Assembly: GCF_026343185.1 (NCBI RefSeq)
Contig: NZ_JAPEMA010000004.1
Coordinates: 248,001 to 312,000, forward strand
DNA length: 64,000 nucleotides
DNA from: Streptomyces sp. NBC_00091
GTDB lineage: Bacteria; Actinomycetota; Actinomycetes; Streptomycetales; Streptomycetaceae
Direction of reading: 5' to 3'
The notes beneath the pieces were generated by a model, which saw only the letters and a list, made by a program, of their open reading frames with translations, was not told the DNA's origin and did no database searches. Positions within the stretch are counted from its first letter, which is position 1, and every line of letters starts with the position of its first letter. Shown here piece after piece: positions 52,959-62,709 of the stretch. The position numbers and the translations under genes are program-made.

Positions 52959-53285
52959 CACGATGCCCCCCGTTGCATGCGTGACCCACTGCGGCAAGAG
53001 GGTGGATTCGAGCCGCATGAGGATGATTATGCGTCAATTCAGGTGCATGACCAGGGGAATGTCGTATTCCGGCGAGGCGGTCAAGGGGCCGTCCCCGTCA
53101 GCCGATGCCCTGCCGGTCCGGCTGCCGGGCGAAGGCCGCGCGCCGCGGGGCCGGCGCGGTCGCCCGTACGGCCTCCTCCGGCAGGTCCCGGTGGACAGTT
53201 GTCCGCGCGGCGCCCATCGGCTCTACTGCTGCTCAGCAGCCCCGGCGGCGGGGCGCATTCGGCGTGCGCAGGGGAGAGGCCCACG
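52959..53285. other. Intergenic spacer of 327 bp, no gene supported
   Basis: The segment between the NTPase-like gene (-) and the GH71-like gene (+) contains promoter-sized AT-richer patches near 53025-53050 (gattatgcgtcaattcagg) but no convincing -35/-10 pair and no coding bias in any frame. It probably holds the two divergent promoters. Confidence 0.4.
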
Positions 53286-54884
53286 ATGACAGCGAACCGG
53301 CGAGCGAACCGCCCCCGGCGCCCCTCGCACCGGCGCCGGCCCTGGTTACGGGGGCGCAGGCCCCTGCTCGCCCTCCTGATCTCCGTCTTCCTCCTCGTCG
53401 GCGTCCGCGCCGCGACCGGTATCGCCTGGGACCGCCTCCCCACCCCCGCCCGCCCGGAGGCCACGCCCTCCGCCGAGCCCCGGGGCCAGGCCGGTGGCGG
53501 AGGGGGCGCACGCCCCGCCGGGGCCCTGCCCTTCGACCTGCCGGCGCCGGCCGCGCTGCGCTCCGCGGCGGCGGGCGGCAAGCTCGTGTTCGCCCACTAC
53601 TTCACCCCCTACCCGCTCTCCCTGGACAACGCGAGCGCCGACGCGGACTACTACACCCGCAACTACCTCGACCCCGACGGCGAGAACGGCAAGCACGAGC
53701 GGTACGGCGGCCTGCTGCGCGACCGCCCGCTGCCCGTCCCGCCCCAGGACGACGGCAGCTGGGAGTACGCCAACCTCCAGCAGGAGGTGCGCACCGCCCG
53801 CGACGCGGGCATCGACGGCTTCACCCTCGACCTGCTCTCCCTCTCCGGGAAGCACCGGGAGCGCGCCGGCCTCCTCATGCGGGCGGCCCACGCCGTCGAC
53901 CCCGCCTTCAAGATCATGCTGATGCCGGACATGACCTCGCTGGACACCGACGACCCCGCCGTGGTCGCCGACGCCCTGGCCGCGCTCGCCATGGCCCCCG
54001 CCGCGCACCGGCTCGGCGACGGCCGGCTCGTCGTGTCCCCGTTCAAGGCCGAGCAGAAGAGCCCCGACTGGTGGCGCCGGGCCTTGGACCTCCTCCAGTC
54101 CCGGCACGGTGTCCGGACCGCCTTCGTCCCCCTCTTCCTCGACTTCGCCGCGCACAACGAGGCCTTCGCGCCCCTCAGTTACGGGTTCTCGGAGTGGGGC
54201 AGCCGCAGCTACGCCGGCCAGGAGGGCGCCGCCGCCGACGTCCGGCGGGCCCACGGCGCGGGCAAGATCTGGATGCAGCCCGTGTCCGTCCAGGACGCCC
54301 GCCCCAACCAGGGGATCTACGACGAGGCCGGCAACACCGCCACCCTGCGCTCGACTTGGACCCACGCCATCGAGGACGGCGCCGACTGGGTGCAGCTGAC
54401 CACCTGGAACGACTACTCCGAGGGCAGCCAGTTCGCCCCGTCCCTGCACAACGGGTACGCGTACCTGGACCTCAGCTCGTACTACCTGACCCGCTTCAAG
54501 ACCGGCGGCTGGCCGGAGATCGTCCGCGACACGCTCTACCTCACCTCCCGCACCCAGTTCGCGGACGCGGACCCGACGGGCGACCAGTCGCTGGTGATGG
54601 CCCTCCGCAAGGGCAGCGCCGCCCCCCGGGACACCGTGGAGGTGCTCAGCTTCCTGACGGCGCCCGGGACCGTCCGTACCGCGGTCGGCCCCGCCCGGGC
54701 GGAACACGGGGCCCCGGCCGGCGTCCACGCCGAACTGCTCCCGCTGCGGCCCGGGACCAGCTCGGCGGAGGTGGTGCGCGACGGGAAGGGCGCGGCGCGG
54801 GTGGAGCTGCCGTACCCGGTGGACCACGAGGTGCCGGTGCAGGACCTCCAGTACTACGCGGCGACCAGCGGCCGTCCGGCGTAA
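53286..54884 (+). CDS. Secreted/membrane-anchored glycoside hydrolase, GH71-like (alpha-1,3-glucanase-type)
   Basis: 532 aa, ATG. Highly basic N-terminus, one TM/signal helix (LLALLISVFLLVGVRA) at about residues 27-42, then a Pro/Gly linker. The catalytic part has KLVFAHYFTPYPLSLDN, ARDAGIDGFTLDLLSLSG, IMLMPDMTSLD and WVQLTTWNDYSEGSQF, the pattern of GH71/GH99-type barrel hydrolases. It probably acts on alpha-1,3-glucan-like polymers or on an envelope polysaccharide. The N-terminal segment may remain as an anchor. Confidence 0.72.
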   Translation: MTANRRANRPRRPSHRRRPWLRGRRPLLALLISVFLLVGVRAATGIAWDRLPTPARPEATPSAEPRGQAGGGGGARPAGALPFDLPAPAALRSAAAGGKLVFAHYFTPYPLSLDNASADADYYTRNYLDPDGENGKHERYGGLLRDRPLPVPPQDDGSWEYANLQQEVRTARDAGIDGFTLDLLSLSGKHRERAGLLMRAAHAVDPAFKIMLMPDMTSLDTDDPAVVADALAALAMAPAAHRLGDGRLVVSPFKAEQKSPDWWRRALDLLQSRHGVRTAFVPLFLDFAAHNEAFAPLSYGFSEWGSRSYAGQEGAAADVRRAHGAGKIWMQPVSVQDARPNQGIYDEAGNTATLRSTWTHAIEDGADWVQLTTWNDYSEGSQFAPSLHNGYAYLDLSSYYLTRFKTGGWPEIVRDTLYLTSRTQFADADPTGDQSLVMALRKGSAAPRDTVEVLSFLTAPGTVRTAVGPARAEHGAPAGVHAELLPLRPGTSSAEVVRDGKGAARVELPYPVDHEVPVQDLQYYAATSGRPA

Positions 54885-55024
54885 CGACACGCGCGCGGCG
54901 CGGCCCACAAGACACCCCCCAGGCCAATCCGGGCCGAGTGGCCCTTCCGTCCCGGGCGGCGAGGCCGCATGCTCCCGGAGCGGCCCACGAAGCCCGCGCC
55001 CGACACGTCACCCAGGAGGTCCCC

Positions 55025-56176
55025 GTGACCGCGCCGTCCGCCCCTTCCGCCCCGCCCGCCTTCCCCGGCGGCCCCGGCCTCTTCCGGCTGGACCCCGCCG
55101 TCGCCCACCTCAACCACGGCTCCTACGGGGCGGTCCCGGTCCCGGTCCAGGAGGCGCAGGAGGCCTTCCGGGCGCAGGCCCACGCCGACCCCGACGCCTT
55201 CTTCAGCGCCGTCCCCGAGCGGCTGGCCGGAGCCCGGGAGCGGATCGCGGCCCGGCTGGGCACCGACCCGGACGGCCTCGCCCTCATCTCCAACGCCACC
55301 GAGGGCGCCAACCTCGCCCTCGACGCCATCCCCCTCGCCGAGGGCGACGAGGTCCTGGTCACCGACCACGGCTACGGCACCGTCGTCGCGGCCGCCGCCC
55401 GCCGTGCCCGCGTCACCACCGTCGCCCTGGACCCGCGCCTCCCCGACGAGGACGCCGTACGAGAAACCGTGCTGGCCGCGCTCACGCCCCGCACCAAGGT
55501 GGCCCTGCTCGACCACGTCAGCTCGCCCACCGCCCGCCTCATCGCCGGGCCCCGGCTCCTCGCCGAGCTCTCCGCGCGCGGGATCACCACCGTCGTCGAC
55601 GGCGCCCACACCCCGGGCATGCTGGCCGAGCCGGTCGCCGCCGGCGCCGACTTCTGGTTCGGGAACCTGCACAAGTGGGGCTACGCCCCCTCCGGTACCG
55701 CCCTGCTCGCCGTGGCCCCCGCCCACCGGGCCCGGGTCCGCTCGCTCGCGCCGTCCTGGCAGGACCACCACGGTTTCCCGCGCTCCGTCGAGTACCGCGC
55801 CACCGCCGACTACACCGGCTGGCTGGCCGCCCCCGAGGGCCTCGACCTCATCGAGCGGCTCGGCGCCGCCGAGGTCCGCGCCCACAACAGCGCCCTCGCC
55901 GCCTACGGAGCGGAGCTGCTGGCCCGGATCCCCGGCCTGACCCTGCTCCCGCACACCCCGGGCCTGGCCCTGCGCTCCCTGCTGCTGCCGCCCGGCACCG
56001 CCGAGACCCAGGACGCCGCCGTGGCCATGCGCGAGGAACTCGCGGCGAAGCTCCGTATCCGGGTGCTGGTCTGGCCCCGGCCGGGCGGCGGCGGCATCCG
56101 GGTCTGCGGGCAGATCTACAACCGGGCCGAGGAGTACGAGCGCCTCGCCGCCGCCCTGCCCGCCTTCCTGGGGTGA
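55025..56176 (+). CDS. PLP-dependent class V aminotransferase (isopenicillin N epimerase-like)
   Basis: 383 aa from GTG with a CCAGGAGG ribosome binding site. Family landmarks: VAHLNHGSYGAVPVPVQEA at the N-terminus, ATEGANLALDAI, VDGAHTPGML with the PLP-binding Asp and WFGNLHKWGYAPSG with the Schiff-base Lys. Cysteine desulfurase-type Cys loop is not present. The closest named group is isopenicillin N epimerase-like enzymes, whose substrates are mostly unknown. Confidence 0.88.
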   Translation: MTAPSAPSAPPAFPGGPGLFRLDPAVAHLNHGSYGAVPVPVQEAQEAFRAQAHADPDAFFSAVPERLAGARERIAARLGTDPDGLALISNATEGANLALDAIPLAEGDEVLVTDHGYGTVVAAAARRARVTTVALDPRLPDEDAVRETVLAALTPRTKVALLDHVSSPTARLIAGPRLLAELSARGITTVVDGAHTPGMLAEPVAAGADFWFGNLHKWGYAPSGTALLAVAPAHRARVRSLAPSWQDHHGFPRSVEYRATADYTGWLAAPEGLDLIERLGAAEVRAHNSALAAYGAELLARIPGLTLLPHTPGLALRSLLLPPGTAETQDAAVAMREELAAKLRIRVLVWPRPGGGGIRVCGQIYNRAEEYERLAAALPAFLG

Positions 56177-56197
56177 AGCCGGGATGAGGAAGGGGCC

Positions 56198-56950
56198 TCA
56201 GAGGCGCCTGAGCAGGTAGGTGTCCATGATCCAGCCCTTGCGGGCGCGGGCCTCGGTCCGCAGCTCCTCGATGCGGCCGGACACCTCCGCCAGCTTCCCC
56301 GAGACCAGGATCTCGTCCGGCGTGCCGACGTAGGCACCCCAGTAGATGAAGAGGTCCTGGTCGAGGTGGGCGGTGAAGGCGTGCCGGGCGTCCAGCATCA
56401 CCACCACGTCGTCCACGTCCTGAGGCCAGCCCTCCGCGAGCCGGCGCCCGGTGGTGATCTGGACCGGCCGGCCGACCCGGTTCAGATTGGTCCGGTGCCT
56501 GGCCAGCAGCGCCGACACACTGCTGATGCCGGGCACCACCTCGTGCTCGAAGGCCACCCGGCCGTGCTCCAGGACCTCGTCGAGGATCGCGAGGGTGGAG
56601 TCGTACAGGGAGGGGTCGCCCCACACGAGGAAGGCCCCGGTCTCGCCCTCCGCCAGGTCCTCGGCGATGAACCGCTCGAAGATCTCGGCCCGCGCGCTGC
56701 GCCAGCCGTCCACGGTCGGGGTGTAGTCGGCCGGGGTGCGGTCGCGGTCCGGATCGCGGCCCTCCACCAGCCGGTGGCCGGGACGGGCGTGGGCGTCGAG
56801 CATCGCGCGCCGCAAACCGGTCAGATCCGACTTCTCCTCCCCCTTCTCCAGGATGAGGAATGCGTCCGCCGCGCCGATCGCCCGGACCGCCTGGAGGGTC
56901 AGGTGGTCAGGGTCGCCCGCGCCTATGCCGATGACTGAGAACTTCTTCAC
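56198..56950 (-). CDS. cobF: Precorrin-6A synthase (deacetylating), CobF
   Basis: 250 aa from GTG 56950. SAM-dependent tetrapyrrole methylase fold with the CobF-specific segments VIGIGAGDPDHLTLQAVRAI, FLVWGDPSLYDSTLAIL, EVVPGISSVSALLARH, IYWGAYVGTPDEILVSG and the ending ARKGWIMDTYLLRRL. It acts in aerobic cobalamin biosynthesis. Other cob genes are not adjacent. It is divergent from lutA with only 18 bp between starts. Confidence 0.94.
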   Translation of the reverse strand: MKKFSVIGIGAGDPDHLTLQAVRAIGAADAFLILEKGEEKSDLTGLRRAMLDAHARPGHRLVEGRDPDRDRTPADYTPTVDGWRSARAEIFERFIAEDLAEGETGAFLVWGDPSLYDSTLAILDEVLEHGRVAFEHEVVPGISSVSALLARHRTNLNRVGRPVQITTGRRLAEGWPQDVDDVVVMLDARHAFTAHLDQDLFIYWGAYVGTPDEILVSGKLAEVSGRIEELRTEARARKGWIMDTYLLRRL

Positions 56951-56968
56951 CGGGCTATTGTGCCCATC

Positions 56969-57724
56969 ATGCGAGCCGCCCTGTTCGTCACCTGCGTCAA
57001 CGACGCGCTCTACCCCCGCACGGGCATCGCCGTCGTACGGCTGCTGGAGCGGCTCGGAGTCGAGGTGGACTTCCCGGCCGCCCAGACCTGCTGCGGTCAG
57101 CCGCAGTACAACACCGGCTACCGCCACGAGGCCGAACCGCTGCTGCGCCGCACCGCCGAGGCCTTCGCGGGCTACGACCACGTGGTCACCCCCTCCGGCT
57201 CATGCGCCGCGATGATCCGTACGCACTACCCCCGCATCGGCGCCCTCGCGCGGCAGGAGGGACGGGGCGGCGCACTGGCGGACCTCGCGGAGGGCCTCGT
57301 ACCCCGCGTCCACGAGCTGACCGAGTTCCTCGTCGACGTACTCGGCGTCACCGACGTCGGCGCCTACTTCCCGCACACCGTCACGTACCACCCCTCTTGC
57401 CACGGCCTGCGCTCCCTCGGCCTCGGCGAGCGCCCCAGACGGCTGCTGGCCGCCGTCAAGGGCCTCGAACTGCTCGAGCTGCCCGGCGCCGAGGAGTGCT
57501 GCGGCTTCGGCGGCACCTTCGCGGTCAAGAACCCGGACGTGTCCACCGCGATGGGCACCGACAAGATCACGGCAGCCCGGGCCACCGGCGCCGAGGTGCT
57601 GTGCGGGGCCGACAACTCCTGCCTCGCCCACCTCGGCGGCATCCTCCACCGCGCCGGCGACCCGCTGCGCACCCTGCACCTCGCCGAGATCCTGGCCGCC
57701 ACGGAGGAGGATCCCCTGCCATGA
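56969..57724 (+). CDS. lutA: Lactate utilisation protein LutA (CCG-domain Fe-S oxidoreductase subunit)
   Basis: 251 aa from ATG 56969 (GTG 56960 possible). It has two CCG-type motifs: the N-terminal FVTCVNDALYPRTGIAVVRL with TCCGQPQYNTGYR, and the C-terminal CHGLRSLGLGERPRRLL and EECCGFGGTFAVKNP. These domains bind Fe-S clusters. The stop overlaps lutB (ATGA). It forms the LutABC lactate-oxidising complex with the next two gene products. Confidence 0.93.
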   Translation: MRAALFVTCVNDALYPRTGIAVVRLLERLGVEVDFPAAQTCCGQPQYNTGYRHEAEPLLRRTAEAFAGYDHVVTPSGSCAAMIRTHYPRIGALARQEGRGGALADLAEGLVPRVHELTEFLVDVLGVTDVGAYFPHTVTYHPSCHGLRSLGLGERPRRLLAAVKGLELLELPGAEECCGFGGTFAVKNPDVSTAMGTDKITAARATGAEVLCGADNSCLAHLGGILHRAGDPLRTLHLAEILAATEEDPLP

Positions 57725-59214
57725 CCGGTACCCACCTCGGCATGCCCGCCTTCCCGCCCTTCCCCGCCGCCGCCCGCGAGGGCGTACGGGACGGCGTACT
57801 GCGCGCCAACCTCCGCCACGCCACCCACACCATCCGGGACAAGCGGGCCCGCGCGGTCGCCGAACTCGCCGACTGGGACCGGCTGCGGGCGGCGGGCAAG
57901 GCCGTCAAGGACCACACGCTCCGCCACCTCGACCGCTACCTGCTGGAACTGGAGGCCGCGGTCACCGCCGCCGGCGGCACCGTGCACTGGGCGGCCGACG
58001 CCGACGAGGCCAACCGGATCGTGACGGACCTGGTCCGCGCCACGGGGGAGCGGGAGGTCGTCAAGGTCAAGTCCATGGCCACCCAGGAGACCGGACTCAA
58101 CGAGGCCCTGGAAGCCGCCGGGATCGCCGCCTACGAGACCGACCTCGCCGAGCTGATCGTCCAGCTCGGCCACGACCGGCCCTCGCACATCCTGGTCCCC
58201 GCCATCCACCGCAACCGGGGCGAGATCCGCGACATCTTCCGCTCCGAGATGGGCGGTTGGGGCAGGCCGGCCCCCGAGGACCTCGGCGACGACCCGCGCG
58301 AACTCGCCGAAGCCGCCCGCCTCCACCTGCGCGAGAAGTTCCTGCGCGCCAAAGTGGCCGTCTCCGGCGCCAACTTCATGGTCGCCGAGACCGGCACGAT
58401 GGTCGTCCTCGAATCCGAGGGCAACGGACGGATGTGCCTCACCCTGCCCGAGACCCTCATCTCGGTCGTCGGCATCGAGAAGGTGGTGCCCACCTTCCGC
58501 GACCTGGAGATCTTCCTCCAGACCCTGCCGCGATCCTCCACCGCCGAACGGATGAACCCGTACACCACCATGTGGACCGGGCTGGGGCCATCGAAGGGGG
58601 CGGACGGCGACGGCCCCTCCGCCTTCCACCTGGTCCTCCTCGACAACGGCCGCACCGACACCCTCGCCGACGAGACCGGCCGCCAGGCCCTGCGCTGCAT
58701 CCGCTGCTCCGCCTGCCTGAACGTCTGCCCCGTCTACGAACGCGCCGGAGGCCACGCCTACGGCTCCGTCTACCCGGGCCCCATCGGCGCCATCCTCAGC
58801 CCCCAACTGCGCGGCACCGGCAGCCCGATCGACGCCACCCTGCCCTACGCCTCCACCCTGTGCGGGGCCTGCTACGAGGTCTGCCCCGTGGCCATCGACA
58901 TCCCCGAGGTCCTCGTCCACCTGCGCGAACGGGTGGTCCAGGGCGGCCCGGTGACCCGCGAGGGCGTGCGCGTACGCATCCGGCCGGCGCGCGGACACAC
59001 CGCCGAACGGGCCGCCATGCGCGCCGCCCGGCTCCTCCTGGAGCGCCCGGGCGCCCTGCGCGCGGGGGAGCGGCTGCTGTCCCGTGCCCGCCGGCTGCGC
59101 CCGCGCCGGCTCCCGGGACCGGGCCGGGCCTGGACCGACAGCCGCGAACTGCCCGGCATCCCGGCGGAATCCTTCCGCGACTGGTGGGCCCGGGAACGGG
59201 GGGACCGAGGGTGA
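57721..59214 (+). CDS. lutB: Lactate utilisation iron-sulfur protein LutB
   Basis: 497 aa. LUD domain with VKVKSMATQETGLNEAL and VAETGTMVVLESEGNGR, followed by two 4Fe-4S motifs, CIRCSACLNVCPVYE and CGACYEVCPVAIDIPE, near residues 327 and 382. ATG overlaps the lutA stop and the stop overlaps the lutC GTG, so the three are tightly coupled. The C-terminal basic region is typical of LutB. Confidence 0.94.
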   Translation: MTGTHLGMPAFPPFPAAAREGVRDGVLRANLRHATHTIRDKRARAVAELADWDRLRAAGKAVKDHTLRHLDRYLLELEAAVTAAGGTVHWAADADEANRIVTDLVRATGEREVVKVKSMATQETGLNEALEAAGIAAYETDLAELIVQLGHDRPSHILVPAIHRNRGEIRDIFRSEMGGWGRPAPEDLGDDPRELAEAARLHLREKFLRAKVAVSGANFMVAETGTMVVLESEGNGRMCLTLPETLISVVGIEKVVPTFRDLEIFLQTLPRSSTAERMNPYTTMWTGLGPSKGADGDGPSAFHLVLLDNGRTDTLADETGRQALRCIRCSACLNVCPVYERAGGHAYGSVYPGPIGAILSPQLRGTGSPIDATLPYASTLCGACYEVCPVAIDIPEVLVHLRERVVQGGPVTREGVRVRIRPARGHTAERAAMRAARLLLERPGALRAGERLLSRARRLRPRRLPGPGRAWTDSRELPGIPAESFRDWWARERGDRG

Positions 59215-59837
59215 CCAGCAAGGACCGCATCCTGGCCCGCATCCGCCGGGCCGCCTCCGGCCCGGACGCCGAGGTCCCCCGGGACTACCTGCGGGTCCAC
59301 GGCGCCCGCACCCCGGCCGAGAGCGCCGACCTGCTCGCCGCCAACCTCACCGAGTACCGGGCGAAGGTCCACCGCGCCGACGAGGAAGGCCTGCCGGCGC
59401 TGCTGGCGCGGCTGCTCGCCGAACGCGGCTCCGCCACGGTCCTGGTCCCGCCCGCCCTGCCCCCGCACTGGCTCTCCGCGGCCGACGTGACCCGCGTCCA
59501 CGACCGCGCGGCCTCCACCCCGCAGGAACTGGACGGCGTCGACAGCGTGGTCACCGGCTGCGCCCTGGCCGTCGCCGAGACCGGCACCCTCGTCCTCGAC
59601 GGCGGCCCCGACCAGGGGCGGCGCCGCATCACCCTGATCCCGGACCACCACATCTGCGTAGTCCGCGTCCCCGGCCAGGTCGTGGACTCCGTCCCGCAGG
59701 CCCTCGAACGCCTCGACCCCACCCGCCCGCTGACCTGGATCTCGGGCCCCTCGGCCACCAGCGACATCGAACTGGACCGGGTGGAGGGGGTCCACGGTCC
59801 CCGCACCCTGGAAGTCGTCCTCCTCGGCGCACAATAG
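59211..59837 (+). CDS. lutC: Lactate utilisation protein LutC
   Basis: 208 aa from GTG overlapping lutB. LUD-domain protein with the C-terminal GCALAVAETGTLVLDGGPDQ, IPDHHICVVRVPGQVVDSVP and ISGPSATSDIELDRVEGVHG. It lacks Fe-S motifs, as expected. It closes the lut operon; a VOC gene starts 4 nt downstream. Confidence 0.93.
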   Translation: MTSKDRILARIRRAASGPDAEVPRDYLRVHGARTPAESADLLAANLTEYRAKVHRADEEGLPALLARLLAERGSATVLVPPALPPHWLSAADVTRVHDRAASTPQELDGVDSVVTGCALAVAETGTLVLDGGPDQGRRRITLIPDHHICVVRVPGQVVDSVPQALERLDPTRPLTWISGPSATSDIELDRVEGVHGPRTLEVVLLGAQ

Positions 59838-59841
59838 CCCC

Positions 59842-60234
59842 ATGCCATCCCACATCGCCCTCACCGCCCTCGTGGTCCACGACTACGACGAGGCCATCGA
59901 CTTCTACACCCGCGCCCTCGGCTTCGAACTCGCCGAGGACACGGCCCGCCCGGACGGCTCCCGCTGGGTCGTGGTCCGCCCGCCCGGCGCCAAGGAGTCC
60001 GCCCTGCTGCTGGCCCGCGCCAAGGACGAGGCCCAGCGCTCCCGCGTCGGCGACCAGACGGGCGGCCGGGTCGGCTTCTTCCTCTACACCGACGACTTCG
60101 CCGCCGACCACGCCCGGATGACCGCCGAGGGAGTCCGCTTCCTCGAGGAGCCGCGCCACGAGCCGTACGGCTCCGTCGCCGTCTTCGAGGACCTCTACGG
60201 CAACCGCTGGGACCTGCTCCAGCCGGCCGCGTAA
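59842..60234 (+). CDS. VOC/glyoxalase superfamily protein
   Basis: 130 aa. Two betaalphabetabetabeta modules with ALTALVVHDYDEAIDFYTRA at the start, RVGFFLYTDDFAADHARM in the middle and YGSVAVFEDLYGNRWDLLQP at the end, the pattern of small glyoxalase-like dioxygenase/lyase proteins. It begins 4 nt after lutC and may be co-transcribed. Substrate unknown. Confidence 0.88.
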   Translation: MPSHIALTALVVHDYDEAIDFYTRALGFELAEDTARPDGSRWVVVRPPGAKESALLLARAKDEAQRSRVGDQTGGRVGFFLYTDDFAADHARMTAEGVRFLEEPRHEPYGSVAVFEDLYGNRWDLLQPAA

Positions 60235-60262
60235 CACCAGCCCAGGCGGGCCCGCCGGCCGG

Positions 60263-60745
60263 TCAGCCGCGGCCCGGCCGGCCGCCGAGCCGGGGCGCCT
60301 CGGCCGCCGCGTCGACCGGCTCCCCGGCCTCCACCCGCCCGGCCAGTTCCCGGGCCCACCCGACCAGCCCCGCCACGTCGATCCCGTACGCGTCCCCGTG
60401 CCCGGCCAGGGCACCGGCCCCGCGCCGCAACAGCCGCGCCCCGCCGACGGCGTTCCCCCGGGCGGCGTGCGTCAGCCCCACCGCGAGCTGAGCCAGCCCC
60501 CGCCACAAGGGGGCGTCGGCCTGCGGCCCGAACTTCCACGCGTCCTCGAACACCTCGTGCGCGTGGAAGGGCATCCCGGCGTCCAGCAGCCGCTGCGCCT
60601 CCGTCACCGTCGCCGCCGGGGTGCGCACCACCCCCTCGGGCTGCCGCTCCACTCCCCGCGCCCCGTACGGCAGCGGCCGCCCCAGCCCGTCGCGCGGACG
60701 CGCGCTGCGCGCCCGCCCCTCACCGTCCCGGTCCCGTTCCTTCAC
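60263..60745 (-). CDS. DUF309 family protein
   Basis: 160 aa from GTG 60745. The helical DUF309 core has AQRLLDAGMPFHAHEVFEDA, WRGLAQLAVGLTHAARGN and a LLRRGAGAL segment, in which the HAHEVFE motif is the family hallmark. Arg-rich N-terminal 40 residues precede the domain. Function unknown. The gene is convergent with the VOC gene. Confidence 0.82.
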   Translation of the reverse strand: MKERDRDGEGRARSARPRDGLGRPLPYGARGVERQPEGVVRTPAATVTEAQRLLDAGMPFHAHEVFEDAWKFGPQADAPLWRGLAQLAVGLTHAARGNAVGGARLLRRGAGALAGHGDAYGIDVAGLVGWARELAGRVEAGEPVDAAAEAPRLGGRPGRG

Positions 60746-60861
60746 GGGGCCATCCTCCCCCTCGCCGATTACCCGTGCACGCGCACCCCTCGGTGTGGGG
60801 TAATGTTCTGCATGTGCCCGGCGCGAGGGGGAAACCCCAGGTGGGGGGCACGAAGTAGGAA

Positions 60862-60935
<74 letters not shown>

Positions 60936-60950
60936 CTCGAGAGAGTCGTA

Positions 60951-60999
60951 GATCAGGGGCCGTTTTCGGAGAGATCCGAAAACGGCCCCTTGATCATTT
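60951..60999. terminator. Strong bidirectional hairpin after tRNA-Pro
   Basis: GGGGCCGTTTTCGGA (60956-60970) and TCCGAAAACGGCCCC (60975-60989) form a perfect 15-bp stem with a GAGA loop, extended by GATC on both sides and followed by ATTTTT on the plus strand. It lies between the tRNA (+) and the stop of the ABC gene (-) and is the clearest intrinsic terminator in the window. Confidence 0.88.
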
Positions 61000-62709
61000 T
61001 TCGGCTGCGGGAACCAGGGAGAGGTTCCAGAAGTCGGCGTAGGGGCCGCCGCGGCGGAGCAGTTCGTCGTGGCCGCCCTCCTCGACGATGCGGCCGCCGT
61101 CGAGGAAGACGATGCGGTCCGCGTGCCGGACGGTGCGCATCCGGTGGGCCACCATGATCACGGTTCGGCCGGCCATCAGGCGCTCGATGCCGGCGTGGAC
61201 GGCCGCCTCGTTGACGGGGTCGAGGGCGGAGGTGACCTCGTCCAGCAGCACGATCGGCGCGTCCTTCAGGAGCGCGCGGGCGATCGAGACGCGCTGGCGC
61301 TCGCCGCCGGACAGGCGGGCGCCGCCCTCGCCGACACCGGTCGCCCACCCGTCGGGCAGACGTTCGATCACCTCGTCCAGTCGCGCCGCGGCCGCGGCTG
61401 CCCGTACCTCGGCCCCGGTGGCGTCGGGGCGGCCCAGGCGCACGTTGTCCTCGATGGTGCCGTCGAAGAGGTAGACGTCCTGGAAGACGATGGCGAACCG
61501 CGCCATCAGATCCGTCGTGCTGATGGCACGCACGTCCGCGCCGCCGACGCGCACCGCGCCCGCGTCGACGTCGTGGAACCGGGCGAGCAGTTGCAGCAGC
61601 GTGCTCTTGCCCGCGCCCGACGGCCCCACCACGGCCAGCCGCCGGCCCTCGGGGACGGACAGCGACAGCTGCTCGAACACCGTGCGCTCCCCGTGCCGGA
61701 AGGTGACCGAGTCGAACTCCACCCCGTGACCGGCCGGTCGGACCGGGTCGGGGGCCTGCGGCAGCGGCTCGGTGCGCAGCACCGCGTCGAGCCGGCCCAG
61801 TTCGCCGCGCGCGCCGCGGAGCTTGCCGCCGAGGTCGGCCAGCGACAGCAGCGGATCCGCGCAGCGGGCGGCCAGCACCAGGACCGTCAGCAGCTCCGCG
61901 GCCCCGATGTCCCCGCCGAGGGCGAGGTGGGCGCCCAGGACCAGCATCGCGGTGAACACCGCCTGCACCGTCAGCGTCAGCCCCAGCGCGCCGGGCAGCG
62001 CCGACAGCGTGGAGCGGCGGGAGGCGTCCTGGACCTGCCGCAGGGAGTCGTCCAGCAGCCGGAAGCGTTCGGCGGTCCGGCCCCCGGCGCGCAGCACCGG
62101 CTGGGCCCCGAGGTACTCGATGACCCTGCCGGTGGCCTCGCGGTCGCGGGCGGCGCGCTCCGCGTCCTCGGCGGCGGTCGAGCGACCGGTCAGGAGCTGG
62201 ATCGCCGCCACGACGGGGACGGCGGCCAGCGCGGCCAGGCCCAGCTGCCAGTTGGCGGCGAGGATCACGGCGACGATCGCCAGCGGCGTCACGGCGGCGG
62301 AGACGAACGGCGCCAGCAGGTGCGCGATCACGCTCATCGCCTGGAGCACACCCTGTCCGGCCAGGACGGACAGGTCTCCGACCCGGGCCGCGCCGTACCA
62401 CCCGAGGGGCAGCCGGGCCAGATGGTCGCCGAGGCGGTGGTACACACCGCGCAGCAGCGCGGTGCCGACGCGGAACCCCGACAGGTCGCTGAGGTAGCGC
62501 AGCACCGCGTAGGCCCCCACCGCGGCGGCGAACGCGCCCAGCCAGGGCCAGGCCTCCTCGGGTCTGCCCCCGAGCAGCGCCCGCAGCACGGGCAGCAGCA
62601 GGGCGTAGGACAGGCCCTCGACGACCGCGGTGGTCGTCATCAGCGCGAGGGTGCGGCGCATCGGGCGGGAGTACTGGTGGCCCAGCACGCGCAGCAGCAT
62701 CCGGATCAT
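60994..62709 (-). CDS. ABC half-transporter, exporter fold (IrtB/YbtQ-like candidate), partner 2
   Basis: 571 aa, ATG 62709 overlapping the partner's stop (ATGA). Six TM helices occupy the first 310 residues. The ATPase domain has Walker A GPSGAGKST near 365, signature LSGGERQR, Walker B IVLLDEVTSALDP and H-loop MVAHRMRT. The SALDP and MxTxxxAD version of the D- and H-loops resembles the siderophore-handling IrtAB/YbtPQ group, but that is weak evidence. It pairs with the gene cut by the right edge. Confidence 0.88.
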   Translation of the reverse strand: MIRMLLRVLGHQYSRPMRRTLALMTTTAVVEGLSYALLLPVLRALLGGRPEEAWPWLGAFAAAVGAYAVLRYLSDLSGFRVGTALLRGVYHRLGDHLARLPLGWYGAARVGDLSVLAGQGVLQAMSVIAHLLAPFVSAAVTPLAIVAVILAANWQLGLAALAAVPVVAAIQLLTGRSTAAEDAERAARDREATGRVIEYLGAQPVLRAGGRTAERFRLLDDSLRQVQDASRRSTLSALPGALGLTLTVQAVFTAMLVLGAHLALGGDIGAAELLTVLVLAARCADPLLSLADLGGKLRGARGELGRLDAVLRTEPLPQAPDPVRPAGHGVEFDSVTFRHGERTVFEQLSLSVPEGRRLAVVGPSGAGKSTLLQLLARFHDVDAGAVRVGGADVRAISTTDLMARFAIVFQDVYLFDGTIEDNVRLGRPDATGAEVRAAAAAARLDEVIERLPDGWATGVGEGGARLSGGERQRVSIARALLKDAPIVLLDEVTSALDPVNEAAVHAGIERLMAGRTVIMVAHRMRTVRHADRIVFLDGGRIVEEGGHDELLRRGGPYADFWNLSLVPAAEK

